Source: Shewanella gelidii (GTDB lineage: Bacteria > Pseudomonadota > Gammaproteobacteria > Enterobacterales > Shewanellaceae). From it: a stretch of 64,000 nt of DNA. Made by a program: the position numbers and the translations under genes. The notes beneath the pieces are model-generated. The model was not told the DNA's origin. It ran no database searches and saw only the letters and a list, made by a program, of their open reading frames with translations. The stretch covers positions 1 through 64,000 of the forward strand of contig NZ_BMPZ01000008.1 of NCBI RefSeq assembly GCF_014647855.1. The letters run 5' to 3'. Below, piece by piece: positions 17,271-27,673 of this stretch (its first letter is position 1; each line of letters starts with the position of its first letter).

Positions 17271-18941
17271 ATGCCCCATACGATAAAACTTTTTTTCGCG
17301 ATATTCTGCTGGATCCTCTCTTCCAGTGTTTTTGCCAACGCGCCCGAGTCGACACCAGCCACCACAGAAGCTGCCGAACCCATCGCCGCTGAAGTACTGC
17401 AGGATATGCGCGATTTGCAGTCTGCCATCTCTCGAGATCTACAAAGAATCGAATCAGCGCAAGGCGAACTCAAAGGCTTTACCGAATTTAGAATTAATAA
17501 CAAAGCCATCGCATTGAGAGCTCACATTACGAAGTTAATGGAGCAACCTGATCAAAATAAGACTTTTCTCACACCAATCATCCAGCAGCAAATCGAATTT
17601 GTCGGTGATATCGGTAACTATTTAGCACAAGACGTAAAGCGGATTAAATCCAAATTAGGCTCGGATAATGACAATCAGCTCATGCTCGATATCGTTCGCC
17701 GCGAATATGAAATCGTTCAATATTTTCAAGCTCAACTTGAAACGTTGAACTGGGCCGAACAGTTGAACATAGACGTCAGCAAACGCAAAGCCGCTTTCGT
17801 CCGTGAAATTCAGCTGTATGGTGACTCTCTGAAAAGCCAAGTTTCTTTCACTCAGTTGAAACTAAAACAAGCGTCTGCCACGGTAAAGGACGCTGGGGCA
17901 AATGTGTCAGCAGAGCAAACTACAGCCATGCTGACCTTTAAAAACCGTTTGAGCCAACTGAGCCAAAGCCTAGATATTGTCGCCCAGTTAATGGATCAGG
18001 TCGGCCTCGAAACGGCAGAGATTAAGCAGACTTTGTTTAGCATCTCTGGCGCGATAACCCAAGACGTTCTCAATGTTGATGTGGCCTCAAACCTTATTGG
18101 TCGTTGGCTGGCAGCGGCAAAGCATCAGGCTTTTGATAATGGCCCTAAGCTTATTTTCAAACTATTTATTTTCGTCGTCATCCTGTTTTTGGGACATCTT
18201 ATCGGCAACATGACGAAGAAACTCGTACGCAAAGCTGTCGGCAATTCGAAACTGAAATTCAGTAAACTCTTGCAAGACTTCTTTGTTTCACTTTCAAGCA
18301 AAGCTGTATTTACAGTCGCCTTGCTTATCGCATTATCCCAGCTCGGCTTTGAGCTTGGCCCACTACTCGCAGGTTTTGGTATCGCGGGTGTGATCATTGG
18401 TTTTGCACTGCAAGATACGCTGTCTAATTTTGCCTCAGGCATGATGATTTTGATTTATCGTCCCTACGATGTAGGAGATTTGATCACTGCTGCAGGTGTA
18501 ACAGGGCGCGTGGGTAATATGAGTTTGGTTTCAACCACCATAAAAACCTTAGATAACCAGCGACTTATCATTCCAAATAATAAAATTTGGGGTGACACAA
18601 TTAACAATATTACGGTGGAGCATCAGCGCCGCGTCGACATGGTATTTGGCATTGGGTATGGCGATGATATTGAGCACGCTGAACGCGTGCTACATGACAT
18701 TATCAATCAGCATCCAAGCATTTTGAATTCACCGGCGCCCACAATCAAGTTGCATACGCTGAATTCATCCTCTGTTGATTTCATTGTTCGGCCATGGGTA
18801 AAACCTGGCGATTACTGGGATGTTTACTGGGATATTACTCGCGAAGTGAAAATGCGCTTTGACGCTGAAGGAATTAGTATTCCATTCCCACAGCGCGACG
18901 TACATGTATACCAGCACAACGACAATCCAGTCTCAGATTAA
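17271..18941 (+). CDS. MscS-family mechanosensitive channel
   Basis: A 556-aa small-conductance mechanosensitive channel family protein. A signal peptide (residues 1-22) leads into about 250 residues of predicted helical, coiled-coil-rich periplasmic domain, then three to four membrane helices (about 295-395) and the MscS beta domain (PYDVGDLI near 400, and NQRLIIPNNKIWGDTINN near 428). The pore-lining helix with Gly/Ala packing is GPLLAGFGIAGVIIGFALQDTLSNFASG. It would release solutes on hypo-osmotic shock. It is followed by a strong terminator and stands alone. Confidence 0.9.
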   Translation: MPHTIKLFFAIFCWILSSSVFANAPESTPATTEAAEPIAAEVLQDMRDLQSAISRDLQRIESAQGELKGFTEFRINNKAIALRAHITKLMEQPDQNKTFLTPIIQQQIEFVGDIGNYLAQDVKRIKSKLGSDNDNQLMLDIVRREYEIVQYFQAQLETLNWAEQLNIDVSKRKAAFVREIQLYGDSLKSQVSFTQLKLKQASATVKDAGANVSAEQTTAMLTFKNRLSQLSQSLDIVAQLMDQVGLETAEIKQTLFSISGAITQDVLNVDVASNLIGRWLAAAKHQAFDNGPKLIFKLFIFVVILFLGHLIGNMTKKLVRKAVGNSKLKFSKLLQDFFVSLSSKAVFTVALLIALSQLGFELGPLLAGFGIAGVIIGFALQDTLSNFASGMMILIYRPYDVGDLITAAGVTGRVGNMSLVSTTIKTLDNQRLIIPNNKIWGDTINNITVEHQRRVDMVFGIGYGDDIEHAERVLHDIINQHPSILNSPAPTIKLHTLNSSSVDFIVRPWVKPGDYWDVYWDITREVKMRFDAEGISIPFPQRDVHVYQHNDNPVSD

Positions 18942-18950
18942 ACCTAGAGA

Positions 18951-18985
18951 CCATAAAAAAGCCCCAAACGGGGCTTTTTTTATGG
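18951..18985. terminator. Bidirectional terminator after MscS gene
   Basis: CCATAAAAAAGCCCC pairs with GGGGCTTTTTTTATGG around AAAC, a long stem with A and T runs on either side. Confidence 0.9.
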
Positions 18986-19081
18986 TTGGTTCAACTCGAG
19001 AGTCATTCTGTTTTTCGGCTAGCAAATCAACAGTAAAGGACATGAGCAAGTGCAGAAAATTGTTTTTCTTTCACCACTATT

Positions 19082-20794
19082 TTAAGCTAACCCAACAATG
19101 TTCCCTTGGTTGTCGATATCAATATTCAGATAAGCTGGTTTCAATCCAAGACCTGGCATCGTCATCACTTTACCCGCATGAGCTGTGATAAACCCTGCGC
19201 CAGCATTCAACGTGAACTTTTCCACTGCGATAACAAACGGGTTGGGGACACCTTTTAAAGTCGGGTCATGGCTAATCGACATCGGTGTTTTTGCAAGACA
19301 AATACTCAAATGACCAAAGCCCTCCGCTTGCAACTTCTCTAGTTGCTGCGTCGCCATTGCACTCAACTCAATTCCCGCTGCCCCTAGGCCGACTTCTGCA
19401 AGGGTTAGTAACTTTTCTCGCAAAGGTAAACCATGATCATACAAAAATTTAAAATGCTGTGGCTGTTCACAAGCCGCTAGCACTGTATCAGCAAGCGCCT
19501 TGGCTCCTTCAGCGCCTTGGCTGAAAGCATCACTGATTTCACAACCAAAAGCTTTTGACGCTCTCACTTTTTGTAACAGCCACGCCAGTTCTTTTGGACA
19601 ATCATGTTCAAAGCGGTTGATTGTCACCACAACAGGTACGCCATATTGACTCACATTATTGATATGCCACTCTAAGTTTGCGAAACCTGCCTCAAGCCTC
19701 GTTTGTTTGGGTTCAGTAACATCGCTATTGTCTTGATCGCTCGCGTGCGATTTTAGCGCCTTTAAAGTGGTAACTAGAACTGCGGCATCAGGTGATTTAC
19801 CAGATTGATGTACCTTGATATTGCAAAACTTTTCAAAACCCATATCACTGCCAAAGCCAGCTTCAGTGACAACAACATCGGCGAGTTTCAACGCGATATC
19901 ATCAGCAATAATTGAAGAATTTCCATGCGCAATATTGGCAAATGGGCCGGCATGAATTAAACAAGGCGCACCAGATAAAGTTTGCATTAAGGTTGGTGCC
20001 ATCGCATCAAGCATGATTGCGGCCATCGCGCCAGCAACACCAAGCTTTTCTGCTGTAATCAGCTCTCCATCTCGGCTTTCAGCTAACACAACTCGACCGA
20101 CACGAACACGCATATCTTCTACGCTTCGACTCAGTGCCAGAATCGCCATTAACTCTGAAGACGCGGTAATATCAAATCCAGAGGCATGCTCTGGACCATT
20201 CGGCTGACCTAGACCAACCTCGATTTGACGTAAGCTACGATCATTATGATCAACAACACGACGCCAAAATATTCGATCCGTATTAATATTGAGCGGCTCA
20301 AGCCCCGATTGATTTGTAAACGCCTGCGCACCCAAACGAGATTCATGATGTAAACGCGCATCGAGCGCCGCAGCGGCTAAATTATGCGCACTGCTAATGG
20401 CGTGGATATCGCCAGTTAGATGAAGGTTTAGCACTTCCATCGGCGCAACTTGGGCATAACCACCACCTGCAGCACCGCCTTTGACACCAAATATGGGTCC
20501 CATACTGGGTTGACGAATACAGCAACATGTTTTTTTGCCTAAAGCATCAAGCCCTTGAGTTAAACCAATGGTCGTAACCGTCTTTCCCTCACCATAGGGG
20601 GTTGGTGTCACCGCGGTTACAATGACAAGTTTGCCGTCGGCATGGTTTTTTAGTCTTCGTTGCGAAGATAGCTTAACTTTAGCTTTGGTCTCTCCAAAAG
20701 AATCAAACTCATCTTTCATTAAGCCTAATTTAGTTGCAATATTTTCAATAGGTTGCAACTCACACTGACGAGATATTTCAATGTCACTTAGCAA
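19082..20794 (-). CDS. fhs: Formate--tetrahydrofolate ligase
   Basis: ATP-dependent ligase that makes 10-formyl-THF from formate and THF in one-carbon metabolism; 570 aa, slightly longer than most. The nucleotide-binding loop PTPYGEGKT is at residues 64-72, and the conserved [22 protein letters not shown] segment lies near 300. The start codon is TTG at 20794, with GGAG eight bases upstream. A small hairpin (TTTACTG/CAGTAAA) lies just before the ribosome site. The gene stands alone, so its link with other folate genes cannot be judged here. Confidence 0.95.
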   Translation of the reverse strand: MLSDIEISRQCELQPIENIATKLGLMKDEFDSFGETKAKVKLSSQRRLKNHADGKLVIVTAVTPTPYGEGKTVTTIGLTQGLDALGKKTCCCIRQPSMGPIFGVKGGAAGGGYAQVAPMEVLNLHLTGDIHAISSAHNLAAAALDARLHHESRLGAQAFTNQSGLEPLNINTDRIFWRRVVDHNDRSLRQIEVGLGQPNGPEHASGFDITASSELMAILALSRSVEDMRVRVGRVVLAESRDGELITAEKLGVAGAMAAIMLDAMAPTLMQTLSGAPCLIHAGPFANIAHGNSSIIADDIALKLADVVVTEAGFGSDMGFEKFCNIKVHQSGKSPDAAVLVTTLKALKSHASDQDNSDVTEPKQTRLEAGFANLEWHINNVSQYGVPVVVTINRFEHDCPKELAWLLQKVRASKAFGCEISDAFSQGAEGAKALADTVLAACEQPQHFKFLYDHGLPLREKLLTLAEVGLGAAGIELSAMATQQLEKLQAEGFGHLSICLAKTPMSISHDPTLKGVPNPFVIAVEKFTLNAGAGFITAHAGKVMTMPGLGLKPAYLNIDIDNQGNIVGLA

Positions 20795-20978
20795 AATCGA
20801 AGCTCCTTTTACTGCCGTTATGGCCAGTAAAGCACAAAATCATCTATTTATGGCGCGCATATTAGTCGATCCCACTGCATAAGCTCAAACAGAACTGGCT
20901 GCTAATTCACCTTTATTGAATCTACGTCAAATTTCACTGATATTGTTCAAAATTAGAAGTCGTTGTTTGCATATAAGA

Positions 20979-20998
20979 ACGGCACCCTGAGGTGCCGT
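20979..20998. terminator. Hairpin downstream of MaoC-like gene
   Basis: ACGGCACC and GGTGCCGT form a perfect eight-base stem with a CTGA loop. On the minus strand a weak T-rich tail (TTCTTAT) follows, so it probably ends the MaoC-like transcript. Confidence 0.7.
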
Positions 20999-21018
20999 CA
21001 ACAAGCGGTTTTAGCCAA

Positions 21019-21879
21019 CTATAAATATTGCAAAGAGCCAGTTAAATGAGGGCGCCTCCCCTTTTGGTCTCGTAATTCAAACAATACATGATCGCCATTA
21101 GTCTCAGTGTCAAACGTTACTGTATTTGGCATAAATAACGGTAACTTAAACGAAACATCAATCGTAAACGGACGCAATTCAGCTTCTGGCATGAGTGCGG
21201 CGACACAGCGTGCCTTTGACCACATGCCATGAGCAAGTACTCGCTCAAAACCAAATCTCTTTGAAAGAAACGGATGCAAGTGGATTAAGTTATAGTCGCC
21301 TGATGCTTTTGCATATCGTCTTCCGAGCCCTTCGTCTAATTGCCAGAATTGCGGCGCAAGAAAAGATAAACCTTCACCTTTTGGCGGTCGAGTACGTCGC
21401 GTTTTAGACTCCATACGATAAAGGTAAACAGACGTTGACTCCCACACGAGTTCATCACCAACCTTGACTTGTGACACTAAATCAACCTCTAAACCAATAT
21501 CCGTCTTCCGGCTTTCGGTTAACGCACAAGAGAAGGATAAAGCCTCATGAATTTGAACTGGTCGATACTGGGTAATTTTATTCTTCAAATGGATCATACC
21601 CAGCAGTGGGAAGGTAATCAGCCCATCGGTGAATATTGCTGCGTGCAAACGAAATACCATCACATACAAATACGTTGGTGGCAGCAGCGCTTCATCAAAA
21701 GTGAATCCACAAACCTCCGCATAATGGCGAACCTTAGATGGCGAGACTTGAATATTTGCAGCTTTGATTTGGATACTCGGCAAGGGTTGCTCATCCCATC
21801 CTGGTTTACGAGCAAATATGATTTTTCGATAGAGCGATAATAAAGAAGGCATTGCCTTTAGCTCAATCTGATGTTGCAT
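21019..21879 (-). CDS. MaoC-like hot-dog protein
   Basis: A 286-aa double hot-dog fold protein. The C-terminal half has the MaoC/hydratase signature YAKASGDYNLIHLHP (about 195-210) followed by FGFERVLAHGMWSKA, where Asp and His of GDYN..H would be catalytic in an enoyl hydratase. The N-terminal half is a degenerate hot dog. Such proteins act on acyl-CoA or acyl-ACP thioesters, but the substrate is unknown. It is transcribed alone. Confidence 0.8.
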   Translation of the reverse strand: MQHQIELKAMPSLLSLYRKIIFARKPGWDEQPLPSIQIKAANIQVSPSKVRHYAEVCGFTFDEALLPPTYLYVMVFRLHAAIFTDGLITFPLLGMIHLKNKITQYRPVQIHEALSFSCALTESRKTDIGLEVDLVSQVKVGDELVWESTSVYLYRMESKTRRTRPPKGEGLSFLAPQFWQLDEGLGRRYAKASGDYNLIHLHPFLSKRFGFERVLAHGMWSKARCVAALMPEAELRPFTIDVSFKLPLFMPNTVTFDTETNGDHVLFELRDQKGRRPHLTGSLQYL

Positions 21880-22073
21880 ATCCAACGGTACAGCTCTCCC
21901 TCGTTAAACATTTAAAACTACTTTTCCTTTGAGCGACAGAGTATACCGCAAAGCTTAGTGAGATTGATAAACAAAAGCTGAACGACGTTCGTGCCGCACA
22001 TTAGAATCCATGCCATAATAGCAGCCAACGAGAGCCGCCAACGGCGCAACAACCCCAAGCTAAAGAAATCACC

Positions 22074-22877
22074 GTGCCTCAAAATCAACTCAAAGATACC
22101 AATTTCGACAAACTCTCTGAAAAATTTGCTAAGAATATTTACGGCACTCCAAAAGGCCAAATCAGAGCTGCGGTCCTCCAGCGCGACTTAAATCTATTTT
22201 TAAACAAAATCGGTGACAAAAAGCTAAGGATCCTCGATGCCGGCGGCGGCTTTGGATATCTCAGCCAACAGCTTGCAGCACAAGGTCATCAGGTTGTTTT
22301 ATGTGATATCTCAGAGCAAATGCTTGCCTTAGCTCAGCAACAAATTAATGACTCGACACCCGCACTAGATATGCAACTCATCCATTGTGCTATCCAAGAT
22401 TTATCGAGCAAAGATCTCGGACAATTTGACCTCATCCTCTGCCATGCTGTCGCGGAGTGGTTAATAGACGCAAAATCAACTTTAGGTCAGTTAAATCAAC
22501 TACTGAAGCCAGATGGCCTACTATCACTGATGTTCTATAACAAAGAGGCAATGCGTTTTCATAATCTCGTATCAGGTAACTTTGATTACGTTGCCGCAGG
22601 GTTAAAAGTCAAAAAGAAAATAGGCTTAACACCCACCCATCCTCTTTATATTGATGACGTTAAAGAATGGATTACTGAATGGAAAATGGAAATACTTTGC
22701 CAATCTGGCGTGCGAGTGGTGAATGACTATTTGAAAACGCACCAGCCAGCTAACTTCGAATTCGCAAAGCTGTTAGACATGGAACTGAAATACTCCCAAC
22801 GCGAGCCGTACATCTCGTTAGGGCGCTATGTCCACTTTGTTTGCCAGTATCAGTCGGTAAACAAAGTGGTGGTTTAA
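22074..22877 (+). CDS. cmoM: tRNA 5-carboxymethoxyuridine methyltransferase CmoM
   Basis: SAM-dependent methyltransferase that methylates cmo5U34 to mcmo5U34 in certain tRNAs. The 267-aa protein starts at GTG (no ATG is available). NFDKLSEKFAKNIYGTPKGQIR near the N-terminus, the SAM-binding ILDAGGGFGYL (53-63), VVLCDIS, FHNLVSGNFDYV and the C-terminal EPYISLGRYVH all follow E. coli CmoM (formerly SmtA/YcbD) closely. The ribosome site is weak. Confidence 0.92.
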   Translation: MPQNQLKDTNFDKLSEKFAKNIYGTPKGQIRAAVLQRDLNLFLNKIGDKKLRILDAGGGFGYLSQQLAAQGHQVVLCDISEQMLALAQQQINDSTPALDMQLIHCAIQDLSSKDLGQFDLILCHAVAEWLIDAKSTLGQLNQLLKPDGLLSLMFYNKEAMRFHNLVSGNFDYVAAGLKVKKKIGLTPTHPLYIDDVKEWITEWKMEILCQSGVRVVNDYLKTHQPANFEFAKLLDMELKYSQREPYISLGRYVHFVCQYQSVNKVVV

Positions 22878-22909
22878 CCGCAGGAAAAAATCAGTCCCCG
22901 TTTAATTGA

Positions 22910-23785
22910 CTATTGAAATTGACATTGCGCTTGCCAACAGTCTGTCAATTTCATGCCCTGTTTGCGCAAAAAGGCTTGCACGCTTTTATCGCCAACCATA
23001 TGCAAACTTCCGACGGCAATAAACATGGGGTGTTCGGTTTTCGGAGCTTTAAAGAGCTGTTGAATTCGCTCAGCCATCCCTGCATTTCTCTTAAAAATAA
23101 GTTGGTCAGTTAATCGTTGTTGTTCATCCGTAACCATTTGCTCTTCTAGCATTGCTTGCATCCGATTTTGGTCCCCCGTACGCCAGGCGGTAACCATGTC
23201 TTCAAGTTCTTCATCCTTCGCTTTAATCGTGTCTCTTAGCATAGACCACTGCACTGCCTCATCAAATGAAGCGAGCATTTTAAATTGAAACTCCATGCTT
23301 TCTAATTCATAAATAGGCTTACCTTGTAACCGTGAAACTAGTGTTGTCTCCACTCCCCATTGTGGTTTATACCCAAGTGCTGAGAACTGCATCATTTCTA
23401 ACTGAACGGCTTGCAACCACGGCGAATAAGGCTTTAAAGCGGTACATAGCTGCATCCGAGGCTGACAATATTTAGCCATGGCCTTCTCGGTCACGCGATC
23501 CATTTTCAGTGGCGTAAAGCCATATTCTCCGAGTAAAGCAGATGCGTTAACTTCACTCACATCCGCTTCAAGCACCAAAGATTTAGAATGCCTTAACGAG
23601 GCTTCGATTTGATTCGCAAACGGGTAAAAATCAGCTTTTCCCACATGAATCGTCCCCAATAAATAAGCTCGTTCACCTTGATATTCAACTTGGTAAAACG
23701 GTGGCGTATCCTGCGGTGCCGCCCAAGGTTGCACTGAAAAAAACGCACAGACCAGCCCTAGCCACCACACGAGTTTTACTTTCAT
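22910..23785 (-). CDS. TraB/GumN family exported protein
   Basis: A 291-aa protein with a signal peptide (residues 1-22, cut near WAA). The family signature YLLGTIHVG is at residues 41-49, with VLEADVS about 25 residues later and a second glycine-histidine motif, AVGSLHMVGDKSV, near 265. TraB/GumN proteins share the Tiki/EreA fold and are suspected metal-dependent proteases or hydrolases, with these His and Glu residues in the active site. It converges on cmoM with a short gap. Biological role unknown. Confidence 0.85.
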   Translation of the reverse strand: MKVKLVWWLGLVCAFFSVQPWAAPQDTPPFYQVEYQGERAYLLGTIHVGKADFYPFANQIEASLRHSKSLVLEADVSEVNASALLGEYGFTPLKMDRVTEKAMAKYCQPRMQLCTALKPYSPWLQAVQLEMMQFSALGYKPQWGVETTLVSRLQGKPIYELESMEFQFKMLASFDEAVQWSMLRDTIKAKDEELEDMVTAWRTGDQNRMQAMLEEQMVTDEQQRLTDQLIFKRNAGMAERIQQLFKAPKTEHPMFIAVGSLHMVGDKSVQAFLRKQGMKLTDCWQAQCQFQ

Positions 23786-23920
23786 AGCATTCCATCCTTT
23801 GATCTTAATACAGAGAATTCAGAGTCCACTTAAGCGCTGTTTGCTGATCCAGCTAAAGTCTATGCATTCGCTGGCAAATTAACGTTATAATCAGCCCAAA
23901 TATTTACGAGAGACCCACTT

Positions 23921-24232
23921 ATGCCACACAACAAGGTAATTGAGCAACTAAAAGAGAATTTGCAGCTGGCTTACCGCCAGTCCATCGATGCAGACGCCAA
24001 GCTGGATGCTCTCAAAAAAGCTGGCCATGGTAAATTTGCAGCAATTTTTACAAAATCCCAAGGGTTTGAAGAAGACTATACTCGCTTTTGCCCCTATGTC
24101 GCTGAGATTGCAGCAGACTTACAGACTTTAGAAAACCAAGCTGAATTGGATGCCGAAATCCTGCAAGATGTCGTAGGCAAGCTCGCTTTGGTCTTACAAA
24201 CTTTGCAAGCCTTTAAAAGTCAAAGTAAATAG
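23921..24232 (+). CDS. Conserved-looking small helical protein
   Basis: A 103-aa soluble, all-helical protein with no signal peptide. GAGA lies before the ATG. The composition and spacing look like a real gene (no rare runs, regular amphipathic helices at residues 1-30 and 65-100), with FEEDYTRFCPYVAEIAADL in the middle. I do not recognise the family. It precedes the frameshifted c-di-GMP gene by 140 bases, with an inverted repeat in between. Confidence 0.6.
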   Translation: MPHNKVIEQLKENLQLAYRQSIDADAKLDALKKAGHGKFAAIFTKSQGFEEDYTRFCPYVAEIAADLQTLENQAELDAEILQDVVGKLALVLQTLQAFKSQSK

Positions 24233-24256
24233 ACGTTCCTCTCTACTAAACTTGTT

Positions 24257-24296
24257 CAAATTGCGGGGGATTTATAGTTTTGACTACCGCAATTTG
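24257..24296. repeat. Perfect 10-bp inverted repeat
   Basis: CAAATTGCGG and CCGCAATTTG are separated by 20 bases. It lies 25 bases after the 103-aa gene. It could be a terminator lacking a T run or an operator for the following gene. Confidence 0.5.
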
Positions 24297-24372
24297 CCGA
24301 GTTTGGCTGTCATCTTAATGTCATTTTAATCCCCTAACCTCCAGCGACTATTCCACCACATTCAGAAGAAAA

Positions 24373-26123
24373 ATGGTTGCCATCAACCTTGGATTAACAC
24401 TCGATAAAATTATCGATAAAGGAACGATAACTGCGTTATTCCAGCCAATATTCAATATCGAAAGCCAAACGGTTCACGGATTTGAAACCCTTAGTCGAGG
24501 CCCAGAACATGGCCCACTTCACGCACCGGTGCCACTGTTTCAAACGGCTGAACATGAGGGGCGCCTTAGTGAGCTGGAAACCATTTGCCGTCGAGTCTCA
24601 ATTGAGCAGTTTTATGAGCGTGGCCTAGATGGCAAACTGTTTATCAACATCTCCCCCAAAGCACTATTGGACCCAGAGCATCCCAAGGGGTTAACCATTG
24701 CCTTACTTCAAAGGCTCGGTATCCCGCCATCTCAAGTTGTCATTGAGTTATCAGAGCAGCACCCAGCGGATGATATTGACTTACTTAAATCTTGTTTAAG
24801 TCATTACCGTAATCAAGGCTTTTTAACCGCAATCGACGATCTTGGCACTGGCTACTCGGGACTTCGGCTTTGGTCTGAACTCGCACCCGATTACATCAAA
24901 ATCGATCGACATTTTGTCCATCAAATTGACAAATATGCAGTCAAACAAGAGTTTGTTCGTTCGATTGTGGAGCTATGCCAGAGCCTCACTTGTAAAGTCA
25001 TCGCAGAGGGGAAACCGAGTCAGAGCTCGCTATTCTTAAGCAGCTCAACATCACTTATTGTCAGGGCTATTACCTGGGTTACCCAGAGAAAAACCCAAAA
25101 GCGAAACTGAACTTGCAGCCTTCTGAGCGGCCCATTCAACAACTCACACGCTACAATGAATCTGTTGAGAGCCTATGCACCAATGCGACGCCTGTTGCTC
25201 CGCAAACCAAACTCAAAGATCTAAGCGAACTATTTATTCGAGACACCAGTTTACAGGCCATTGCAATCGTTCATCATACCCGCCCACAGGGATTAATCAG
25301 CCGACACTATTTAATGGAGCTTTTTAGTACCCCTTATGGACGAGCATTGCATGAAAACCATCAAGTCGAAGAAGTGATGGATCGCAATGTAATGCGATTT
25401 GAAGCAAGCGACCCACTCTCCAATGTCAGCCAACAGCTCACAGCTGACAGTGATAATAGAGTTGCGCAGCAATTCATTATCATGCGCCAAGGTCATTTTT
25501 TAGGTATTGGCCACACCAAAGATCTGTTACAGCGGATCACAGAGCACCGCATCAAAACAGCTCGACACGCCAATCCACTCACAGGGCTACCGGGAAATGT
25601 CCCAATTCAAGAAGAATTAAAGCGACTCCAATTACATCACCGGTCGTTTTATTTGGCATATTTTGACCTCTGTGACTTTAAGCCCTATAACGACGTCTAT
25701 GGATTTTGCCGAGGAGATGAAGTGATCCGTGAACTGGGTAACCAATTACATAGACTTCAAAGCAAGGATACATTTATTGGCCATATTGGCGGTGATGACT
25801 TTGTGGTAATCAGTACCGGCGCTCAAATCCTAGAACAATGCCAGCATATTTTAACTCAATTTGAGCAAGGAAAAGCCGCGTTCTATAATGAGCAACATTG
25901 GCAAACCCAGAAAATCCGCGCCCAAGATAGAAATGGCGTCCCTTGTGATCAGCCCTTACTCAGCCTCTGTGTCGGTGTTTTACCTCCGCAATTAACTGCA
26001 GCAGGAAACGAACATAGCCTGTCTCAACTGAGTGCTAAGGCCAAAAAAAAGGCAAAGCATTCATCACCGAAGCTTTGCCTATTAGAAAGCAGTTTAAAGC
26101 CGTTACAACATAGGCTTGAGTGA
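24373..26123 (+). pseudogene. Frameshifted EAL-CBS-GGDEF c-di-GMP protein
   Basis: Two adjacent frames encode parts of one EAL-CBS pair-GGDEF protein. 24373-25110 gives an EAL phosphodiesterase domain (ETLSRG, ELSE, IDDLGTGYSG, YIKID) that runs correctly to VIAEG, then goes out of frame at about 25008-25011. In another frame the sequence continues from 25011 as ETESELAILKQLNITYCQGY, the expected EAL ending, and runs through two CBS motifs to a GGDEF domain (GGDDF, near 25793) ending at 26123. Compared with the expected AEGVETE, four bases are missing. A downstream ATG at 25113 could still yield a CBS-GGDEF protein. Either a true disruption or an assembly error. Confidence 0.85.
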
Positions 26124-26645
26124 TTTATTCAGCCAATCATTGAGCATTTTAATCTCATACCGAAGCGGCTCGTTTTGGTTTCTACGACTGGCACTTGTGA
26201 AGCCCAGGTCAGAAAGCTTCTCATTTCCAGCGATGACAACTTGATCGTTATCGACCACTTGATAACTAAACGTCATTCTAGGTGGGTATATATCTTTGAC
26301 AACTCGAATATCATTCGTGGTGGCACCGAACGTAGGGCGTACATCACCGGCTAAGTCAACATCAGTCACCACAAGATACAGTTTTTGGTGCTCTTGCATA
26401 AACTTTGATGCTTCTTTATCCAAGGATTTCGTTAGTGTTTCAAACACACGTTGTTCGTAGCGTTCTTGCTTTCCTGACGATGCTTCAATATCTCGATAGC
26501 TCTCTGGCGCTTGCCACTCAATGGTAACCAAACCGTGCTCTGTCATCGGATTTTTTTGCTTGTCGGCTTGCTCACCAGCAAAGGTGGCACCTGCGAGCAA
26601 ACCGCTGATGATAATCGCGGTATTGAAAGACTGAGATAGTTTCAC
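26103..26645 (-). CDS. DUF3016 exported protein
   Basis: A 180-aa protein starting at GTG 26645, chosen because AAGGAGG lies six bases upstream and the product then begins with a signal peptide (MKLSQSFNTAIIISGLLAGATFA). The mature part has the DUF3016 pattern: VTIEWQAPESYRDIE, LYLVVTDVDLAGDVRP, then RVVKDIYPPRMTFSY and EKLSDLGF. The function is unknown; family members are periplasmic. Its 3' end overlaps the end of the converging GGDEF gene by 21 bases. Confidence 0.85.
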   Translation of the reverse strand: MKLSQSFNTAIIISGLLAGATFAGEQADKQKNPMTEHGLVTIEWQAPESYRDIEASSGKQERYEQRVFETLTKSLDKEASKFMQEHQKLYLVVTDVDLAGDVRPTFGATTNDIRVVKDIYPPRMTFSYQVVDNDQVVIAGNEKLSDLGFTSASRRNQNEPLRYEIKMLNDWLNKSLKPML

Positions 26646-26868
26646 GATGGCCTCCTTTGGCTTATCGACTAAGACATCATCATAGTACGAAAAACAAGCT
26701 GAATCACGGCTTAATATGCCCCTCATTGCCAGCAGAACTTAAGCCCGCCTACGTAAACGCTATTCATCTGGCTAGGAAAATGCCAACCTTTACATTACGT
26801 AGATACTGACCTCAAGCTGCAAACATTGCTAACATGCACTGCCCTTTTACCACCGAGATATATTCAGT

Positions 26869-27174
26869 ATGAAACCTGCAATGCCCTTTATTGTCGCAAT
26901 AATTATTTTCACAGGCTTTGGCACTGCGTTATATGGCATTAGTCAATCTGAGCAAACTAAAACAGCGGAGGTTTGGTCTGCATTTATTTATAACAAGGGT
27001 TTTAATTCTGGTCGTTACCAAAAGGAGGATGGATTTCAATCATTCAAGCAGTGTAAAGCCTACGCGGAGTCGGCTGAGAGCAACCCAAACGGTGCAAATT
27101 GGGAATGTGGATTAAATTGTGGGTTTGATTCTCGCAGACAAGGGTTTCAATGCGACACCATGATGCACAAATAG
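26869..27174 (+). CDS. Small membrane-anchored or secreted protein with C-terminal cysteines
   Basis: A 101-aa protein with an N-terminal hydrophobic segment (residues 5-25) and a polar remainder with four cysteines (C58, C80, C84, C94 approximately). Cysteine spacing and export signal suggest disulfides in the periplasm. The ATG follows a GAG-containing site. I do not recognise it. It lies alone between the DUF3016 gene and the PACE operon. Confidence 0.55.
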   Translation: MKPAMPFIVAIIIFTGFGTALYGISQSEQTKTAEVWSAFIYNKGFNSGRYQKEDGFQSFKQCKAYAESAESNPNGANWECGLNCGFDSRRQGFQCDTMMHK

Positions 27175-27241
27175 CGCACTTTAGGTTTAGCGTCTCAGTT
27201 AAAGCCCAGCTCCACGAGACAACTACAATACATAAGCCCCA

Positions 27242-27673
27242 TTAGCATTCATGCGAAGTCTGGCTTTCGACAGGAAATTGCCAATCGTACCAAAGGTTAA
27301 ACAAGTACCCATAAAACAGCACAAACAGGATAAAGCCCAAATCGGCTACTAACGCTTGAATAAGGCTGATATTCAAGCCCCAAGCCATCACTGGAACTGT
27401 CACGAGCAAAAGCACCAATTCAAACCCTGTCGAATGTAAAATTCTCAGCGCTTGAGTTTTCTGAGTATGCCCATTCCGTCTCAACAACCAATAATCAAAA
27501 CCCAAATTAAACACACCATTCACGCACATCGCAATTAGCGTTAATAGTAAAGCTAATACACCAAGCTCAATGAAATCTGCTTGAAAAAACAGCTGACCAA
27601 ATCCAATAGCAAAGCATAACAGAACCGCTTCAAATAACACGGCATGTCGAACGCGATCTTTAAAGCTACGCAT
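27242..27673 (-). CDS. PACE-family small multidrug efflux protein
   Basis: A 143-aa inner-membrane protein with four predicted helices in two tandem halves, the layout of the bacterial transmembrane pair (PACE/AceI) family. Each half starts with the typical R-x-x-HAxxFE-like pattern: RVRHAVLFEAVLL and RILHSTGFELVLL. PACE pumps export biocides such as chlorhexidine using the proton gradient. The start at 27673 overlaps the end of the glutamine-amidotransferase gene by 8 bases, so it is translationally coupled. An upstream in-frame start at 27706 is less likely. Confidence 0.85.
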   Translation of the reverse strand: MRSFKDRVRHAVLFEAVLLCFAIGFGQLFFQADFIELGVLALLLTLIAMCVNGVFNLGFDYWLLRRNGHTQKTQALRILHSTGFELVLLLVTVPVMAWGLNISLIQALVADLGFILFVLFYGYLFNLWYDWQFPVESQTSHEC

